Shown piece after piece: positions 34,406 to 44,324 of a DNA stretch of 64,000 nucleotides. The first letter of the stretch is position 1. Each line of letters begins with the position of its first letter. The DNA is from Petunia secreta (Eukaryota > Streptophyta > Magnoliopsida > Solanales > Solanaceae), in assembly GCA_029990175.1 (NCBI GenBank), contig JARKIP010000023.1:24261501-24325500 (forward strand), read 5' to 3'. A program made the position numbers and the translations under genes. The notes beneath the pieces are model-generated. The model made no database searches, was not told where the DNA came from, and saw nothing but the letters and a program-made list of their open reading frames with translations.

Positions 34406-34954
34406 GCTTTGCATGATCTCTCTAGCACTAATGACTGATGCCAGTCACTCTAACCCAACTTTCACAGCTACTATGGAGAAAGAAGTGGAACCCCAAATTG
34501 ACCCACAGTTGCAACAGGTTCTACAAGCCTATGAGGACCTCTTTGAGGTACCGAAAGAACTGCCACCACCTAGACAACAAGACCACAAGATAATTCTAAA
34601 GGAAGGCACTTCTCCTATTAACATCAGACCATATAGATATCATGCAGTTCAGAAAACTGAGATAGAAAAGATGGTGGATGAGCTACTAACTGCTGGAGTC
34701 ATTAGGAGCAGCACAAGCCCCTACTCTTCTCCTATAGTGATGGTGCAGAAAAAGGATGGGTCTTCGAGGCTGTGTGTGGACTACAGAAAGTTGAATGACT
34801 GCACAGTCAAGGACAAATTCCCTATCCCAGTGATTGAGGAGTTGCTGGATGAGCTCTATGGAGCAAAATACTTCTCCAAGTTGGATCTAAGATCAGGGTA
34901 CCATCAGATTAGAATGCATGAGAAGGACATCCCCAAGACTGCTTTTAGAACACA
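34374..34954 (+). pseudogene. RT N-terminal half of Reina-like element 2
   Basis: Continues in a third frame with PYRYHAVQKTEIEKMVDELL, VMVQKKDGSSRLCVDYRKLN, DKFPIPVIEELLDEL and KLDLRSGYHQIRMHEKDIPK. It stops being RT exactly at 34955, where an inverted block begins. The apparent tail after KTAFRTQ is read through the inverted segment and is not real coding. Confidence 0.92.
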
Positions 34955-35281
34955 GGCCAATCCAAAACTGCAGAAACCTTGTGATTGTCCATAGCAACTC
35001 CTTCCTGGGAGATCACATGCCCAAGGTAGTCTATCTGAGTGACTCCAAATGCACACTTGCTCTTTTTAATAAACAAGACATTGGTTCTCAGGATCTTAAA
35101 TGTTTCTTCTAGGTGTAGTAAATGCTCAGACCAAGTGGGGCTATATATGAGTATGTCATCAAAGAAAACAAGGATGAACTTTCTGAGGTATGGGTGGAAA
35201 ATTTTGTTCATCAAACTCTGGAATGTAGAGGGGGCATTAGTCAACCCAAATGGCATGACCAGGAACTCAAAGTGTCCATGG
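34955..35281 (-). pseudogene. inverted RT segment (fingers/palm with FFDD box) of Reina-like element 2
   Basis: The missing middle of the RT is here on the opposite strand: MPFGLTNAPSTFQSLMN, the catalytic FFDDILIYS, and YLGHVISQEGVAMDN, reading from 35281 down to 34955. On the plus strand the RT stops at 34954 and the thumb (LRSFLGLTGYYRRF) resumes at 35282, so the 327 bp were flipped in place with no obvious loss. GAACA (34948-34952) and TGTTC (35282-35286) flank it as a short inverted repeat. Confidence 0.93.
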
Positions 35282-36195
35282 TGTTCCTAACAATATCAGA
35301 GGCCTAAGAAGCTTCTTGGGACTGACAGGGTACTATAGAAGATTCATTAAGGGCTATGGGATCATTGCAAGGCCCTTAACTAACTTACTAAAAAGGGCAA
35401 CTTAAAGTGGAATCCTACCGCAACTCAGGCCTTTGAAACACTGAAAGCAGCTATCACTTCTGCACCTATACTAGCCCTCCCTGATTTCTCTAAAGAATTC
35501 ATTGTGGAAACTGATGCATCAGGAGAAGGCATAGGTGCAGTACTACTTCAGGACAATAAGCCCATCTCCTTTTTCAGCAAGGGCCTATCTGCAAGAAGTC
35601 AGGCACTATCAGCTTTATGAGAGGGAGCTACTAGCTTTGGTTACTGCAGTTCAGAGGTGGAGGCCCTACCTTTTGGGAAGGCATTTTGTCATCAAGACAG
35701 ATCACCACAGCTTGAAATATCTGCTGGAACAGAGAATAGCCACCCCAAGCTAGCAGAAGTGGTTAGTCAAGCTCTTGGGGTATGCCTACTCTATTTCCTA
35801 TAAAAAGGGCAAAGATAATGTAGTAGTTGATGCCCTTTCCAAAAAGACAGAGGTCACCCAGCTTTTCAGCATCTCTATTGCACAAACTGACCTATTGACT
35901 GAAGTACATAATACTTGGTTGCATGACCCATCCATTCAACACCTCATCAACAGTATACAGACTCCACCTGACACCAAACCTCATTATACCTATACTGCTG
36001 GGCTATTAAGTAGGAAGGGGAAACTAATGGTCGGCAATGACACTGCAGTAAGAAAGAAATTAATTGCTTTTCACCATGACAGTTCCTTGGGTGGTCACTC
36101 TGGCATCACTGCCACCTTGCACAGGCTGAAACAACACTTTTTCTGGAAAAAGATGAAACAGGATGTGTATGCATACATCAGGGCAAAGATGTAAA
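35282..36195 (+). pseudogene. RT thumb, RNase H and integrase zinc-finger start of Reina-like element 2
   Basis: Contains the thumb (FLGLTGYYRRFIKGYGIIAR) and RNase H (FIVETDASGEGIGAVLL, YERELLALVTAVQRW, TDHHSLKYLL, VVVDALSKK). The integrase start follows (SLGGHSGITATLHRLKQHFF). There are frame changes near 35395, 35600 and 35752. At 36180 the zinc finger breaks off: the text after YAYIRAK resumes at RCKGEH, so the short segment carrying the CxxC cysteines has been deleted with a shift of frame. Confidence 0.9.
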
Positions 36196-36825
36196 GGTGA
36201 ACATGTAGCATATCCAGGCTTACTCCAAGCCCTCCCTATCCCTGATAAATTCTGGCAAGATATCTCTATGGACTTTATAGAAGGGCTCCCCCAAGCTGCA
36301 GGCAAGGAGGTCATCTTTGTTGTGGTCGATTTATTGAGCAAAGCTGCACATTTCATGCCATTGAAGCACCCCTACTCTGCGCTAGATGTTTCCCAGATCT
36401 TTATGGACAATGTCTTCAAGCTGCATGGAATGCCCCAATCTATAGTATCAGACAGAGATGTGGTCTTTACAAGTAAATTCTGGAAGGAACTTTTCAAGCT
36501 GCAGAAAGTGTGCCTCTTAACATCCTCAGCTTACCATCCTCAGACAGATGGCCAAACTGAGGTTGTTAACAGATGTCTTGAATGCTATCTAAGGTGTATG
36601 ACCTTTGAGAAACCAAAGGACTGGCCCAATTGGCTATCCCTGGCAGAATGGTGGTACAACACCACCTTCCATTCATCTACTAACCTCACTCCTTATGAGG
36701 TAGTCTATGGTCAGCCCCCACCCCCTTTGCTACCATATATGCCTTTTGACTCCCAACTGGATGTGCTGGACAGGAGCCTACAGGCCAGGGAGGCCACACT
36801 AAGAGCATTGAAGTCACAGCTCTAA
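36163..36825 (+). pseudogene. integrase core of Reina-like element 2
   Basis: The core acidic residues are all present: SMDFIEGLP, VSDRDVVFTSKFW and GQTEVVNR. Typical chromovirus text surrounds them (LLSKAAHFMPLKHPYSA, AEWWYNTTFHSSTNLTPYE). The stop at 36823 is one frame off the next block, which has the integrase C-terminus. Only the zinc finger is damaged within the integrase. Confidence 0.92.
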
Positions 36826-36841
36826 AGAGCTCAATGCAGGA

Positions 36842-37303
36842 TTGAAATCCCAGGCTGATAAGAAAAGATCTGACAGGAGTTATGCAGTGGGAGATTGGGT
36901 ATACATTAAGTTGCAGCCCTATAGACAGTTGTCCCTAAAGAGTCATGCCTTCCAGAAGCTCTCAGCAAAATCTTTTGGTCCTTTTCAGATCATAGCCAGA
37001 GTTGGACCTGTAGCATATACTCTGGCATTGCCCCCTCACACCAAAATCCACCCCACTTTCCACATTTCTCAGCTGAAGAAGAAATTAGGTCCTCACACTG
37101 CCTCTGTCACTTTACCTGTGGTTCATTCAGACTCCGGTCATGTTCTACTATCCCCAGAAGCTATACTGGACAGGCGCCTCGCCCAGATGAATGGAAGGGC
37201 AATCACTCAAGTCCTGGTCAAATGGGTGAATGCTGCACCTGAAGACATCACTTGGGTCAATTTACAGCACTTCCAGCAGCAATTTCCTCTCTTTAATCTT
37301 TGA
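36842..37303 (+). pseudogene. integrase C-terminus with chromodomain-like tail, Reina-like element 2
   Basis: Reads KRSDRSYAVGDWVYIKLQPY, KSFGPFQIIARVGPVAYTLA and KIHPTFHISQLKK. The tail has AILDRRLAQMNG, VLVKWVNAAPEDITW and FPLFNL before the natural stop. The tail resembles the chromodomain-like end of element 1. It ends ~12 bases before the polypurine tract (AAGGGGGCCGCAT). Confidence 0.88.
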
Positions 37304-37331
37304 GGACAAGGATGTTTTAAGGGGGCCGCAT

Positions 37332-37686
37332 TGATACGAGCTTAATGAGCTAAGAAGAGCAGAAGCTAAGAAGAAGCAGAACTGAAAGACGAAGAAGCAG
37401 TAAAAAAGTGGTTACAAAGTTAGTTAGGGCGCGTGAGGGACACGCGCCTAGGAAGTTAGTTATAACTAACTCTCCCGCCAGTTATTTCCTTACCTTTTCT
37501 GTATATATAGCTGAGGAGAATCATTAGGAGATTCATTCAGATATTAAGCATTGTATTCAGTTACTCTTCTCTTCTCCCAATCTGTAATTTCCTTTCCATT
37601 TTAGTGAGGGTTTGTTTAGGAGCTATTCCCCCAAATTAGTTCCTTAGAATTCTCTGTTTGCCCCTTTTAATTTTTAGTTCCTATCA
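37332..37686 (+). repeat. 3' LTR of Reina-like element 2
   Basis: 355 bp, TGATACGAGC to TCCTATCA, preceded by TTTTAAGGGGGCCGCAT as polypurine tract. It is followed by TAATA, the right TSD, whose last base is the A of the LINE ORF2 start codon. Confidence 0.95.
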
Positions 37687-37690
37687 TAAT

Positions 37691-38010
37691 ATGAAGATAT
37701 TAATTTGGAATTGTAGAGGTGCGGGTAGTGATGAATTCTGTCGTGCCGCTATAGATCTGGTTAACACTAACACCCCAACTATCCTAGCCCTAATTGAAAC
37801 TAAAATAGATAGGGTGGGTCACTTTAATCTTCTGAATTTCTTGCCTTTTGATGCAATGGAACAAGTCCCGACACAAGGATACTCTGGTGGTATGGCTGTT
37901 CTTTGGAGGAAGGATTTGGTGAAAAATAATTTTGTTCTACTGTCTCCTGAGGAAATCCACGCAAGTCTGGAGGTAACCCCTTCTAATTTAACTTGGTATT
38001 TATCTGTTAT
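37691..38010 (+). pseudogene. LINE ORF2 endonuclease, N-terminal part
   Basis: The ATG starts MKILIWNCRGAG, the standard start of plant L1 ORF2, an apurinic-type endonuclease that nicks the target DNA. LALIETKIDRV holds the catalytic E-T-K box and YSGGMAVLWRK the next conserved block. It is cut at 38010 by gag-only copy 2; the last codons share the TSD GTTAT with 46500-46504. The remaining endonuclease lies at 46505. Confidence 0.92.
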
Positions 38011-40208
38011 TGAAACGACCTCAGTCAGTCGTTTCGGAAGTTAGGACTCGATTGGCGTGCCGATAATTTTAAATATTCGTAATGTCCATTAGAACCTGTC
38101 TGTAAAATTTGAGCTAAATCAGACCTCGTTTGGTAGGCATCGGAAGAAGGTTTCAATTTTTATTAGTAATAAATATTAAAAAGAGATTTTTGAGCTCGGT
38201 TTTGGGCGAATGAGCTCCGATTTGAAATCCGAAAGCGCCGTTAGGTTCGTATGATTATTTGTGATTTTTGTAAACTTTCGAAAGTGAGTTTCGATGTTGT
38301 TCGGCTAGTTTCCGCTAAAATGCCTAAAGTTAAATAATTTGACTTCTTTTCATTTAAATTCGCATCTTAAGTTGCGGGAGTCCGATTTGAGATCCGCCTT
38401 CGCGAGTATGTTACATATATTTTGTATAACTCGTATGCAAAAATTGGAATTATTTCGAATATCATAGGGTACTATTTTAATTTTCGTTGAGAAAAGAAAA
38501 TAAAATAAAAGAAAACAAAAAACACAAAAAAAAAATAAAAAGGAAAAAGGGACAAAAATTAAAGGAGCAAAACATTACAAACATGAGAAGCTCAAAAGGA
38601 ACGAGAACAGTGGAATGAAACAGAAAAGAGGGAAAAAGAAAAAATGCCAAAAAATGGGAAAAGGGGCCGGAGAAAAGTAGAATTTTTACCCTGAAACATT
38701 CAGTAGGATCGTTTGGCAATGAATTCAGAGAATAAAGCGGTTGTTGGGTAGCAGTGTTAACTTCGGAACGAGGTAAGTGTTTATATCCATTTCTTTGGAG
38801 GCACCTGGCCTCGTGGATTTTCTACCGCGTATTCCTTACGTGTGTAGCTGCCGATAGGCGTACTCATTACGCCTTAACTTTGGATTTACATTGTATATTA
38901 TCTGTTATGTCCTATTATGGGTATTGCATTGAGGATTTGAGCATTGTACCCTGGCTGCGATTTGGCATCTATTTCCCGGTTGTCGATGAGAGTCCCGCGC
39001 CGGTGAAGGGTTATTATTGCAACACATTGCATTCATATGCATTACATTGCATATCATATTGAGGGCAGGAGTATTCCGCCCCAGGAGCAGGAGTATTCCG
39101 CTCCATTGTATCATATTGAGGGCAGGAGTATTCCGCCCCAGGAGCAGGAGTATTCCGCTCCATTGTATCACATTGAGGGTAGGAGGATTCTGCCCCAAGA
39201 GCAGGAGTATTCCGCTCTTATGTCAGATATTGAGTGCAGGAGTATTCCGCCTCAGCTTTACATTATATCGGGTGCAGGAGTTTTCCGCCCCAGGAGAGTG
39301 CAGGAGTATTCCGCCTCTGGTTTATATTATATCGGGTGCAGAAGTATTCCGCCCCAGGAGCAGGAGTATTCCGCTCCAGTTGGTTATCAGATTGGATTCC
39401 CCTCGAATGCAGGAGTATTCCGCTTCGGGATGTGATTACGGGCACATGTGACCCTTCGTATCATATTTCATTTCATTTCATTTTATTTCATCTCACTTCA
39501 TTTCATTTCATATCATTTCATTATATACCATTTTGTAAACTTGTGGTACATAACTATTGTCCTGCTTATATGTGCATTTCTTATTTGTTGTTATGTTTCT
39601 GGCACGCATCCTTGGTTGAGTTTATAAGTTTCTTACGTGTTTTCGGTTGTTATCTGGCTCTACCTTTTTATAATTTAAATAAAAGAAATTTGGTTTATCT
39701 TTTTCTTCTCACTGGCTAGCTATCCTATTCTTTGAGGTGGCTAGTCTGCCCCACTTATTGAGTCCTTTTGACTCACCCTTGTTTGTTGTTTGTTTCTTGT
39801 CTATCTATTTCGTTTCGGCAGGTTCGCTCCAGGATTGAGTTCGCCACGTTGTGAAGGAGCGAAGACGACTTCAGCTGTCACGGTGAGCCAGCTTTTATTC
39901 CGGATGGCCACCAGTTTATTGGTTATTATTTCAGTTGCATTTTGCTCCCTTCAGGAGGTATTTGTCTTCTTTTGTACTCTTAGATGTCTAGTCTGGATAA
40001 CCCTAAACCTAGTATGTATGGTAGTCAGCTGTAATTTCTTTTGTACAGCTTAGAGGTATCAGTATGTCTGTGTTTTTGTTTTAAGTCTTGTCCTTATTTA
40101 TGAATTATTATATTTATTTTCCTAATTTAATTGGTAAGGGTTCGCCCGACGGGTCTAGCGGAGGATGTCGGGTGCCCGCACGGCCTAACCAGATTCCGGG
40201 TCGTGTCA
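38011..40208 (+). repeat. 5' LTR of gag-only element copy 2 (GCAGGAGTATTCCGC-array subfamily)
   Basis: 2198 bp, TGAAACGACCTCAGTC to CCGGGTCGTGTCA. It is nearly identical to 44325-46499. It corresponds in reverse to the LTRs of copy 1 at both ends, but the middle differs: only one 54-bp-like unit (GTCGATGAGAGTCCCGCGCC) is present, followed by an unrelated array and CATTT-type pentanucleotide repeats (39466-39530). Confidence 0.95.
39063..39430 (+). repeat. GCAGGAGTATTCCGC minisatellite in LTR (about 12 motifs)
   Basis: About twelve copies of GCAGGAGTATTCCGC or close variants, organised partly as a 56-bp dimer unit with CCAGGA and CCATTGTATCATATTGAGG spacers. The core GGAGTATTCC is nearly palindromic. 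Open frames of 130-160 codons through it on the plus strand are repeat artefacts. The 3' LTR copy (45378-45715) has about eleven motifs and lacks part of one dimer. Confidence 0.95.
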
Positions 40209-40210
40209 GT

Positions 40211-40223
40211 TGGTATCAGAGCC
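40211..40223 (+). promoter_or_regulatory. primer binding site of gag-only element copy 2
   Basis: TGGTATCAGAGCC, a perfect initiator tRNA-Met PBS, two bases after the LTR end. Confidence 0.96.
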
Positions 40224-40436
40224 ATGTTTAGAGTCTATCCAGACTAAGATAGTGTCTAGTAGAGTCTCGCTGATGGGTACGTAGACGTCCGTACTTATCT
40301 ACGAGGGGCTATGATGGTATTTAGGAAGTTTCACTTCCTTCTTTTCTGATCATGCGTCAGTCTAGGATACAAAAGTATTTTCGTTAATTCCTTCGTGGTA
40401 ATTGTGAAACCCTCGTGCGATAAATCAGCAAATGGT

Positions 40437-41400
40437 ATGAGTTCAAGACGAAGCAGTCTGGCCTGGGGTTAGCACTGACGAAGCCCCGAGAGTTTTTGAT
40501 CATGCTGACGATCTAGTTACGGAGGTCCCAGCTGTACGAGCTCGCGATGGGCAAGGGAGTAGGGCCTTGTGGTTCCCTTGGCTCTCTACGATGCTTTACG
40601 AGAATCTTTGCGTCGCAGATATCGTAAGAACCTATTATTCGCTGGGCAGCCTATCAGGTTGCCGCATGTGCAGACGTTCGATCTCAGGGAGCTCCTTTTT
40701 TTGGTTCTTAATATTGCTGCAGTAAATTATATTTCGGAGGTAGTATGTGTTGTACCTCTAATTGTTCTGACTTGTTAGCCAGCCAAGGTATCAGTTCGGT
40801 CCGAGTGTCCGAAGAAGTTGCATTATTTTACGCGGTTGAACCTTCCGATATTCTTAAGCAATGCATCAGATAAACCCCGTGAATTTTTTTAAAAAAATAA
40901 TGTCAGGGTACTTGTATCCTTTAGACTCTTGATCATATCGAGCAGTATGGTGTTGATTATTCTGCTTTCCAGTTTCAGGGGGTCCAACCCTGAATTGGTG
41001 GACCGCTCTGTTATTAGCTAACTTGGTTCAATTTTCCTTCTAGATTCGTGGAAAAGTTCCTTTCGAGTAGCAAGCGAGATGAAAAGTGTTGCCAGTTCGA
41101 GTGGATTGGACAGGGTAGCCTGTTGGTTAGCTTGTTGGTGTTTTAGAATATGAGATTGAATTCTATAGAATGGCTGAATATACATTAGAACTAGTCCATG
41201 AGCCTTTCGAGAGATTCAAATATTTATTGATGACCTTTCTCCTTCTTTGAGATCCCAGATGGCTCAAAAAATTGAGGTTGGGACTTCAGTTGATGTCGTT
41301 GTTGATATTGCTCAAAGGTATTAGGCATAAGTTAGAGGCGAAGAGTTAGAGAAGGAGAGCAAGAGATCTCGTGGCCCTAGTGGGCAATCATGGTACCTCA
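40437..41400 (+). pseudogene. gag remnant of gag-only element copy 2
   Basis: Recognisable pieces, in different frames: AVRARDGQGSRAL near 40530, the capsid core near 41050-41215 (EKFLSSSKRDEKCCQFEW, EIEFYRMAEYTLELVHEPF) and the C-terminal part near 41228-41345 (DDLSPSLRSQMAQKIEVGTS, then VDVVVDIAQR). The last matches the chromovirus gag end, where a TS-x-x-x-VVEIARR-like segment precedes a basic Ser/Gly-rich tail. Stops and shifts are frequent. No protease follows. Confidence 0.68.
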
Positions 41401-42983
41401 GTTGGAGGTAAGAGTTCTGATATTTTGGGAGGTCACCTTCTAGGTTATCTCAGCATGTGTCACGTGATTCTTAGAGTGCGCCAGTAGCTTGTCAAGATCA
41501 GATTTAATCTTTTCTTTACAGCTATCAATAATCTGTCCAACTTCCATTTTCACTGAAAAGGTGTTATCAATGTCGTGAGTCTGTCATCTTTGGTGGAGTT
41601 CTCCCTTACTTCGGCAAGTAGGCAGTTGTCCTTTCTCTCGTCATCAGGCACCTGCGCAGTCGCAGGGAATTTCATTTAGATCTTAATCAACCAGAGATAT
41701 GCCCTCATTCGATAGAGGTCGAGAGTGTGGTAGTAGCGGTTCTTCAAAGGTGATTATCAGAGTAGTTGCTTAGCGCAGCTGCAGAGGCAGTTCTATGAAC
41801 TGCTAGTCTGGCAGGATGCTGAGGCATCCGATGTAGTAGACCCAAATATTTCTTCTTCCCTCAAATGTGAGTAAGATTTGATTCTTCCAATCAATCTGGA
41901 GATGGTCTGTCATATCATGTTTCATGGTTTCCTTGGATATTGTTTCTGTTAAGAATCAGTTGCGGTAGAGCGGCGAGCTTCTGGTATAATTTATTCCTTG
42001 CATTGGTGAGACCCTACTAATTTATCTGGTCTAAATATGAGAGATTTGACGGTGGGTATTGCTATTGCCTGTTTGGCATCCTGTTATGCCACCTTGTGTT
42101 ATAATGTCAAGTCATTTTACCTCTCTCCTCGGAAATCAGTGTTGGTGGGATGATGGGATTCTTATTCGTCACCATCAGGAAGTGTCGTTGTTTCTTCCGG
42201 TGTAAAGTGGCTGGTAAGTAATGCTCGATCTATGTGTCTCCTCTTGGTTCGAGATTCTAGTAGAGTCATGTTATTCTATGAGCTTGTCTTAGTTATAAAA
42301 GGGTATTCTGGTAAATTATCAGAGTTTCCTTCTTATTGGGAGGTTAAATTGGTATGGATGATTTTCCATAAAGCTTATTTAATGTCTATCTCTTCAATTG
42401 CGATTCTTTGGCTCGCCTGACTCAGAAATAGTCTAGCTTTGGTAGCCAAGCAAATAAGAAGATGAACTTTCTGAAGTTCTAATTATTTCTATCCTTGATC
42501 CATTTCCATTTCTTCTTCGTCCGGCACTAGTGAGCATGGGCGATTGGTAGCCGCTTGTGACGTTCACTGTGTTGAGCCAGAGTACGTGTTATTGTAGCCG
42601 GGTATGCATATTATTGTTTTGGATATTAGTTTATCTGGGTATCCATTCCCGTGTATAGTATAGCACTGGTTCTGTTTTGCGGATCATCCAGTTTCAGGGG
42701 AAACTCTGCCGAAATTTTTATATAGAAGTACCATCCATCAGGCGGTGGTGTTTACAGCAAAGGTATGGAGTTGTGAACTCGAGAGTTGCAGCTATTTGGC
42801 AACTCGAAAGGGTAGTTGGTAGCTTAGGTCTGCCTACGTTCAGCTTTTAGCTAAATCTTCTTTAGTCCAGCAGACTGTGTGAGGATGGTTATTCCTATTC
42901 AAATGGCTGCATGAGTTTGTGCTTTAGTGGAGGAGTCTTCTTCCAAATACTGAATGGTAATACTAAATCTCTAAGGCATTGAT
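41401..42983 (+). other. internal non-coding part of gag-only element copy 2
   Basis: About 1.6 kb collinear with the minus strand of copy 1 (26900-28450). No pol motif in any frame. A 62-codon frame at 42232-42420 is not conserved as coding in the other copies. Text at 42720-42830 with GGCGGTGGTGTTTACAG matches the region around 27120-27150 in copy 1. Confidence 0.6.
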
Positions 42984-43955
42984 ACTACTTTTGTCACGAC
43001 CCAACCTAGGGCCACGACAGAAACCTACAATAAGTGTCGATCATTACTAAACCCACTAATAATCTATTAATGATAGAGATAAGCTGGCAACCTGATCATA
43101 TATACATACCTATCTGCTGAAAGCATAAAGTCTGGAAAGATGACACGATTTTAACTTGCTGGCAATTAGAACATTGAGCCACAAATTCTGCTATGTCACA
43201 CTTCATTCCGTCCCACCAATAAATCTGCTTAAGATTATGGTACATCTTAGTTGAACCTGGATGAATAGTGTATTTGGAATAATGTGTCTCTATCATAATC
43301 TATCCATGTAAATCTACAACATCAGGAACACAAAGTCTATTTTTTTATACATTAGAACACCGTCAGTAGTAACCCTGTATGGTGATTCCGGTTTTCTTCT
43401 GGCTATCTGTTTGTATTCAACCAGAATTGGATCCTCATACTGACGTTGTTTTACTTCATGAAAAATTTAGAGTTAAAGATCTAGTGCAGCTTATCGTCCA
43501 TCCATCATTGGAATATCTCCTTCACACCTTAACTCCTTGAGAGGTTACTTTAGCGTTGTAAGCGCTCATGTAATCAACTTTGTTGCTGGTATTCTGCCTC
43601 AGCTCATGGTCCAACAACGTATCTCCTTTATTTTTACTTTTTCAAGTCATAATATTTCCAATTGAAAGACAATACCCTAAAGTAGATGTTCAGTCTGGAG
43701 ATCATTCATGGTCTGCATCATACTATCCAGAAGTATCTGCATGATCCTTATCCTTATATGATAGACCCTGTTCAGATGAACCTTTGACATATATTAGGAT
43801 ATGAGTAATTACATTCCCACAAAGAGCTTGCGGAACAACACTAACATCAACTGAGATGTTGCATAGTGCGTTTGTAAAAATAACTTAGCTTGCATCAAAT
43901 CTTCTATAGTGTGTAGTGACAAGGTACTTCAAAAGTTTCCTCTATTGCATCAAGC
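42984..43955 (-). mobile_element. nested antisense fragment of a Tekay-like gypsy element
   Basis: About 970 bp present here but absent from the other gag-only copies. On the minus strand it encodes an integrase N-terminal region: YKQIARRKPESPYRVTTDGV (around 43420-43365), then HPGSTKMYHNLKQIYWWDG and CSNCQQVK (43296-43096), a complete H-H-C-C zinc finger. Near its left edge, TGTCACGACCCAACCTAGGG looks like an LTR end directly beside the integrase piece, so the insert is a mosaic or deleted copy. The four bases ATTG occur at both junctions and may be a short TSD. Confidence 0.65.
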
Positions 43956-44312
43956 GTGAGTTAGTTATTAGTTTCATCGACCTGTTCTATATCGAAAGGT
44001 ATATCGAAGAGGTGATTATCGGCTGAATCATGTTAATCCATTCAAAGTTCCGGGTATCTTTGCTTCGAAAATGTAGAACTCTCCTCTCGTGATCGAGAAA
44101 GGATCATCTTAGTCAGAATAATCCGGGCAATGGTATTGTCATATTATCCAGATATATTGTATTCCAAAAGTTTGATATGCGCGTTATAATTCTGATACTG
44201 TAATCAGAAAATAATACCCGTGGAGTAGTTTATGAAGGTTGTGCAAGTTCTCTTATTATCTGCGTAAATCTTGCTTTAGATTTAGGCTCGTTCGAGGACG
44301 AACGAGAGTTTA

Positions 44313-44324
44313 AGTGGAGGAGAA
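44313..44324 (+). promoter_or_regulatory. polypurine tract of gag-only element copy 2
   Basis: AGTGGAGGAGAA directly before the 3' LTR start TGAAACGACC. The same tract, reversed, adjoins the 3' LTRs of copy 1 (26535) and copy 3 (61498). Confidence 0.9.

Larger units (their letters stand above)
32484..37686 (+). mobile_element. complete Reina-like chromovirus 2 (Ty3/gypsy), 5203 bp, with internal inversion
   Basis: Two 355-bp LTRs start TGATA and end TATCA. PBS, gag, protease, RT, RNase H, integrase, chromodomain-like tail and a polypurine tract lie between them. The 5-bp TSD TAATA flanks it exactly (32479-32483, 37687-37691). It sits inside the LINE at the ORF1/ORF2 boundary. Frameshifts, stops, a 327-bp inversion in RT and a small deletion in the integrase zinc finger inactivate it. 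It is a different family from element 1 (355 versus 495-bp LTRs), although the proteins are related. Confidence 0.95.

Noticed and set aside
34945..35256. Separate minus-strand RT gene or nested antisense element
   Set aside because: It is exactly the missing middle of the surrounding RT, with collinear coding at both edges, so an inversion explains it better than an insertion.
38477..38719. 80-codon minus-strand frame, also at 44665-45033
   Set aside because: Phe-rich translation of an A-rich stretch in the LTR; no start context or conserved domain.
39017..39719. Plus-strand frames of 132-161 codons, and their twins at 45351-46011
   Set aside because: They run through the GCAGGAGTATTCCGC minisatellite in several frames at once; no real start context and no domain.
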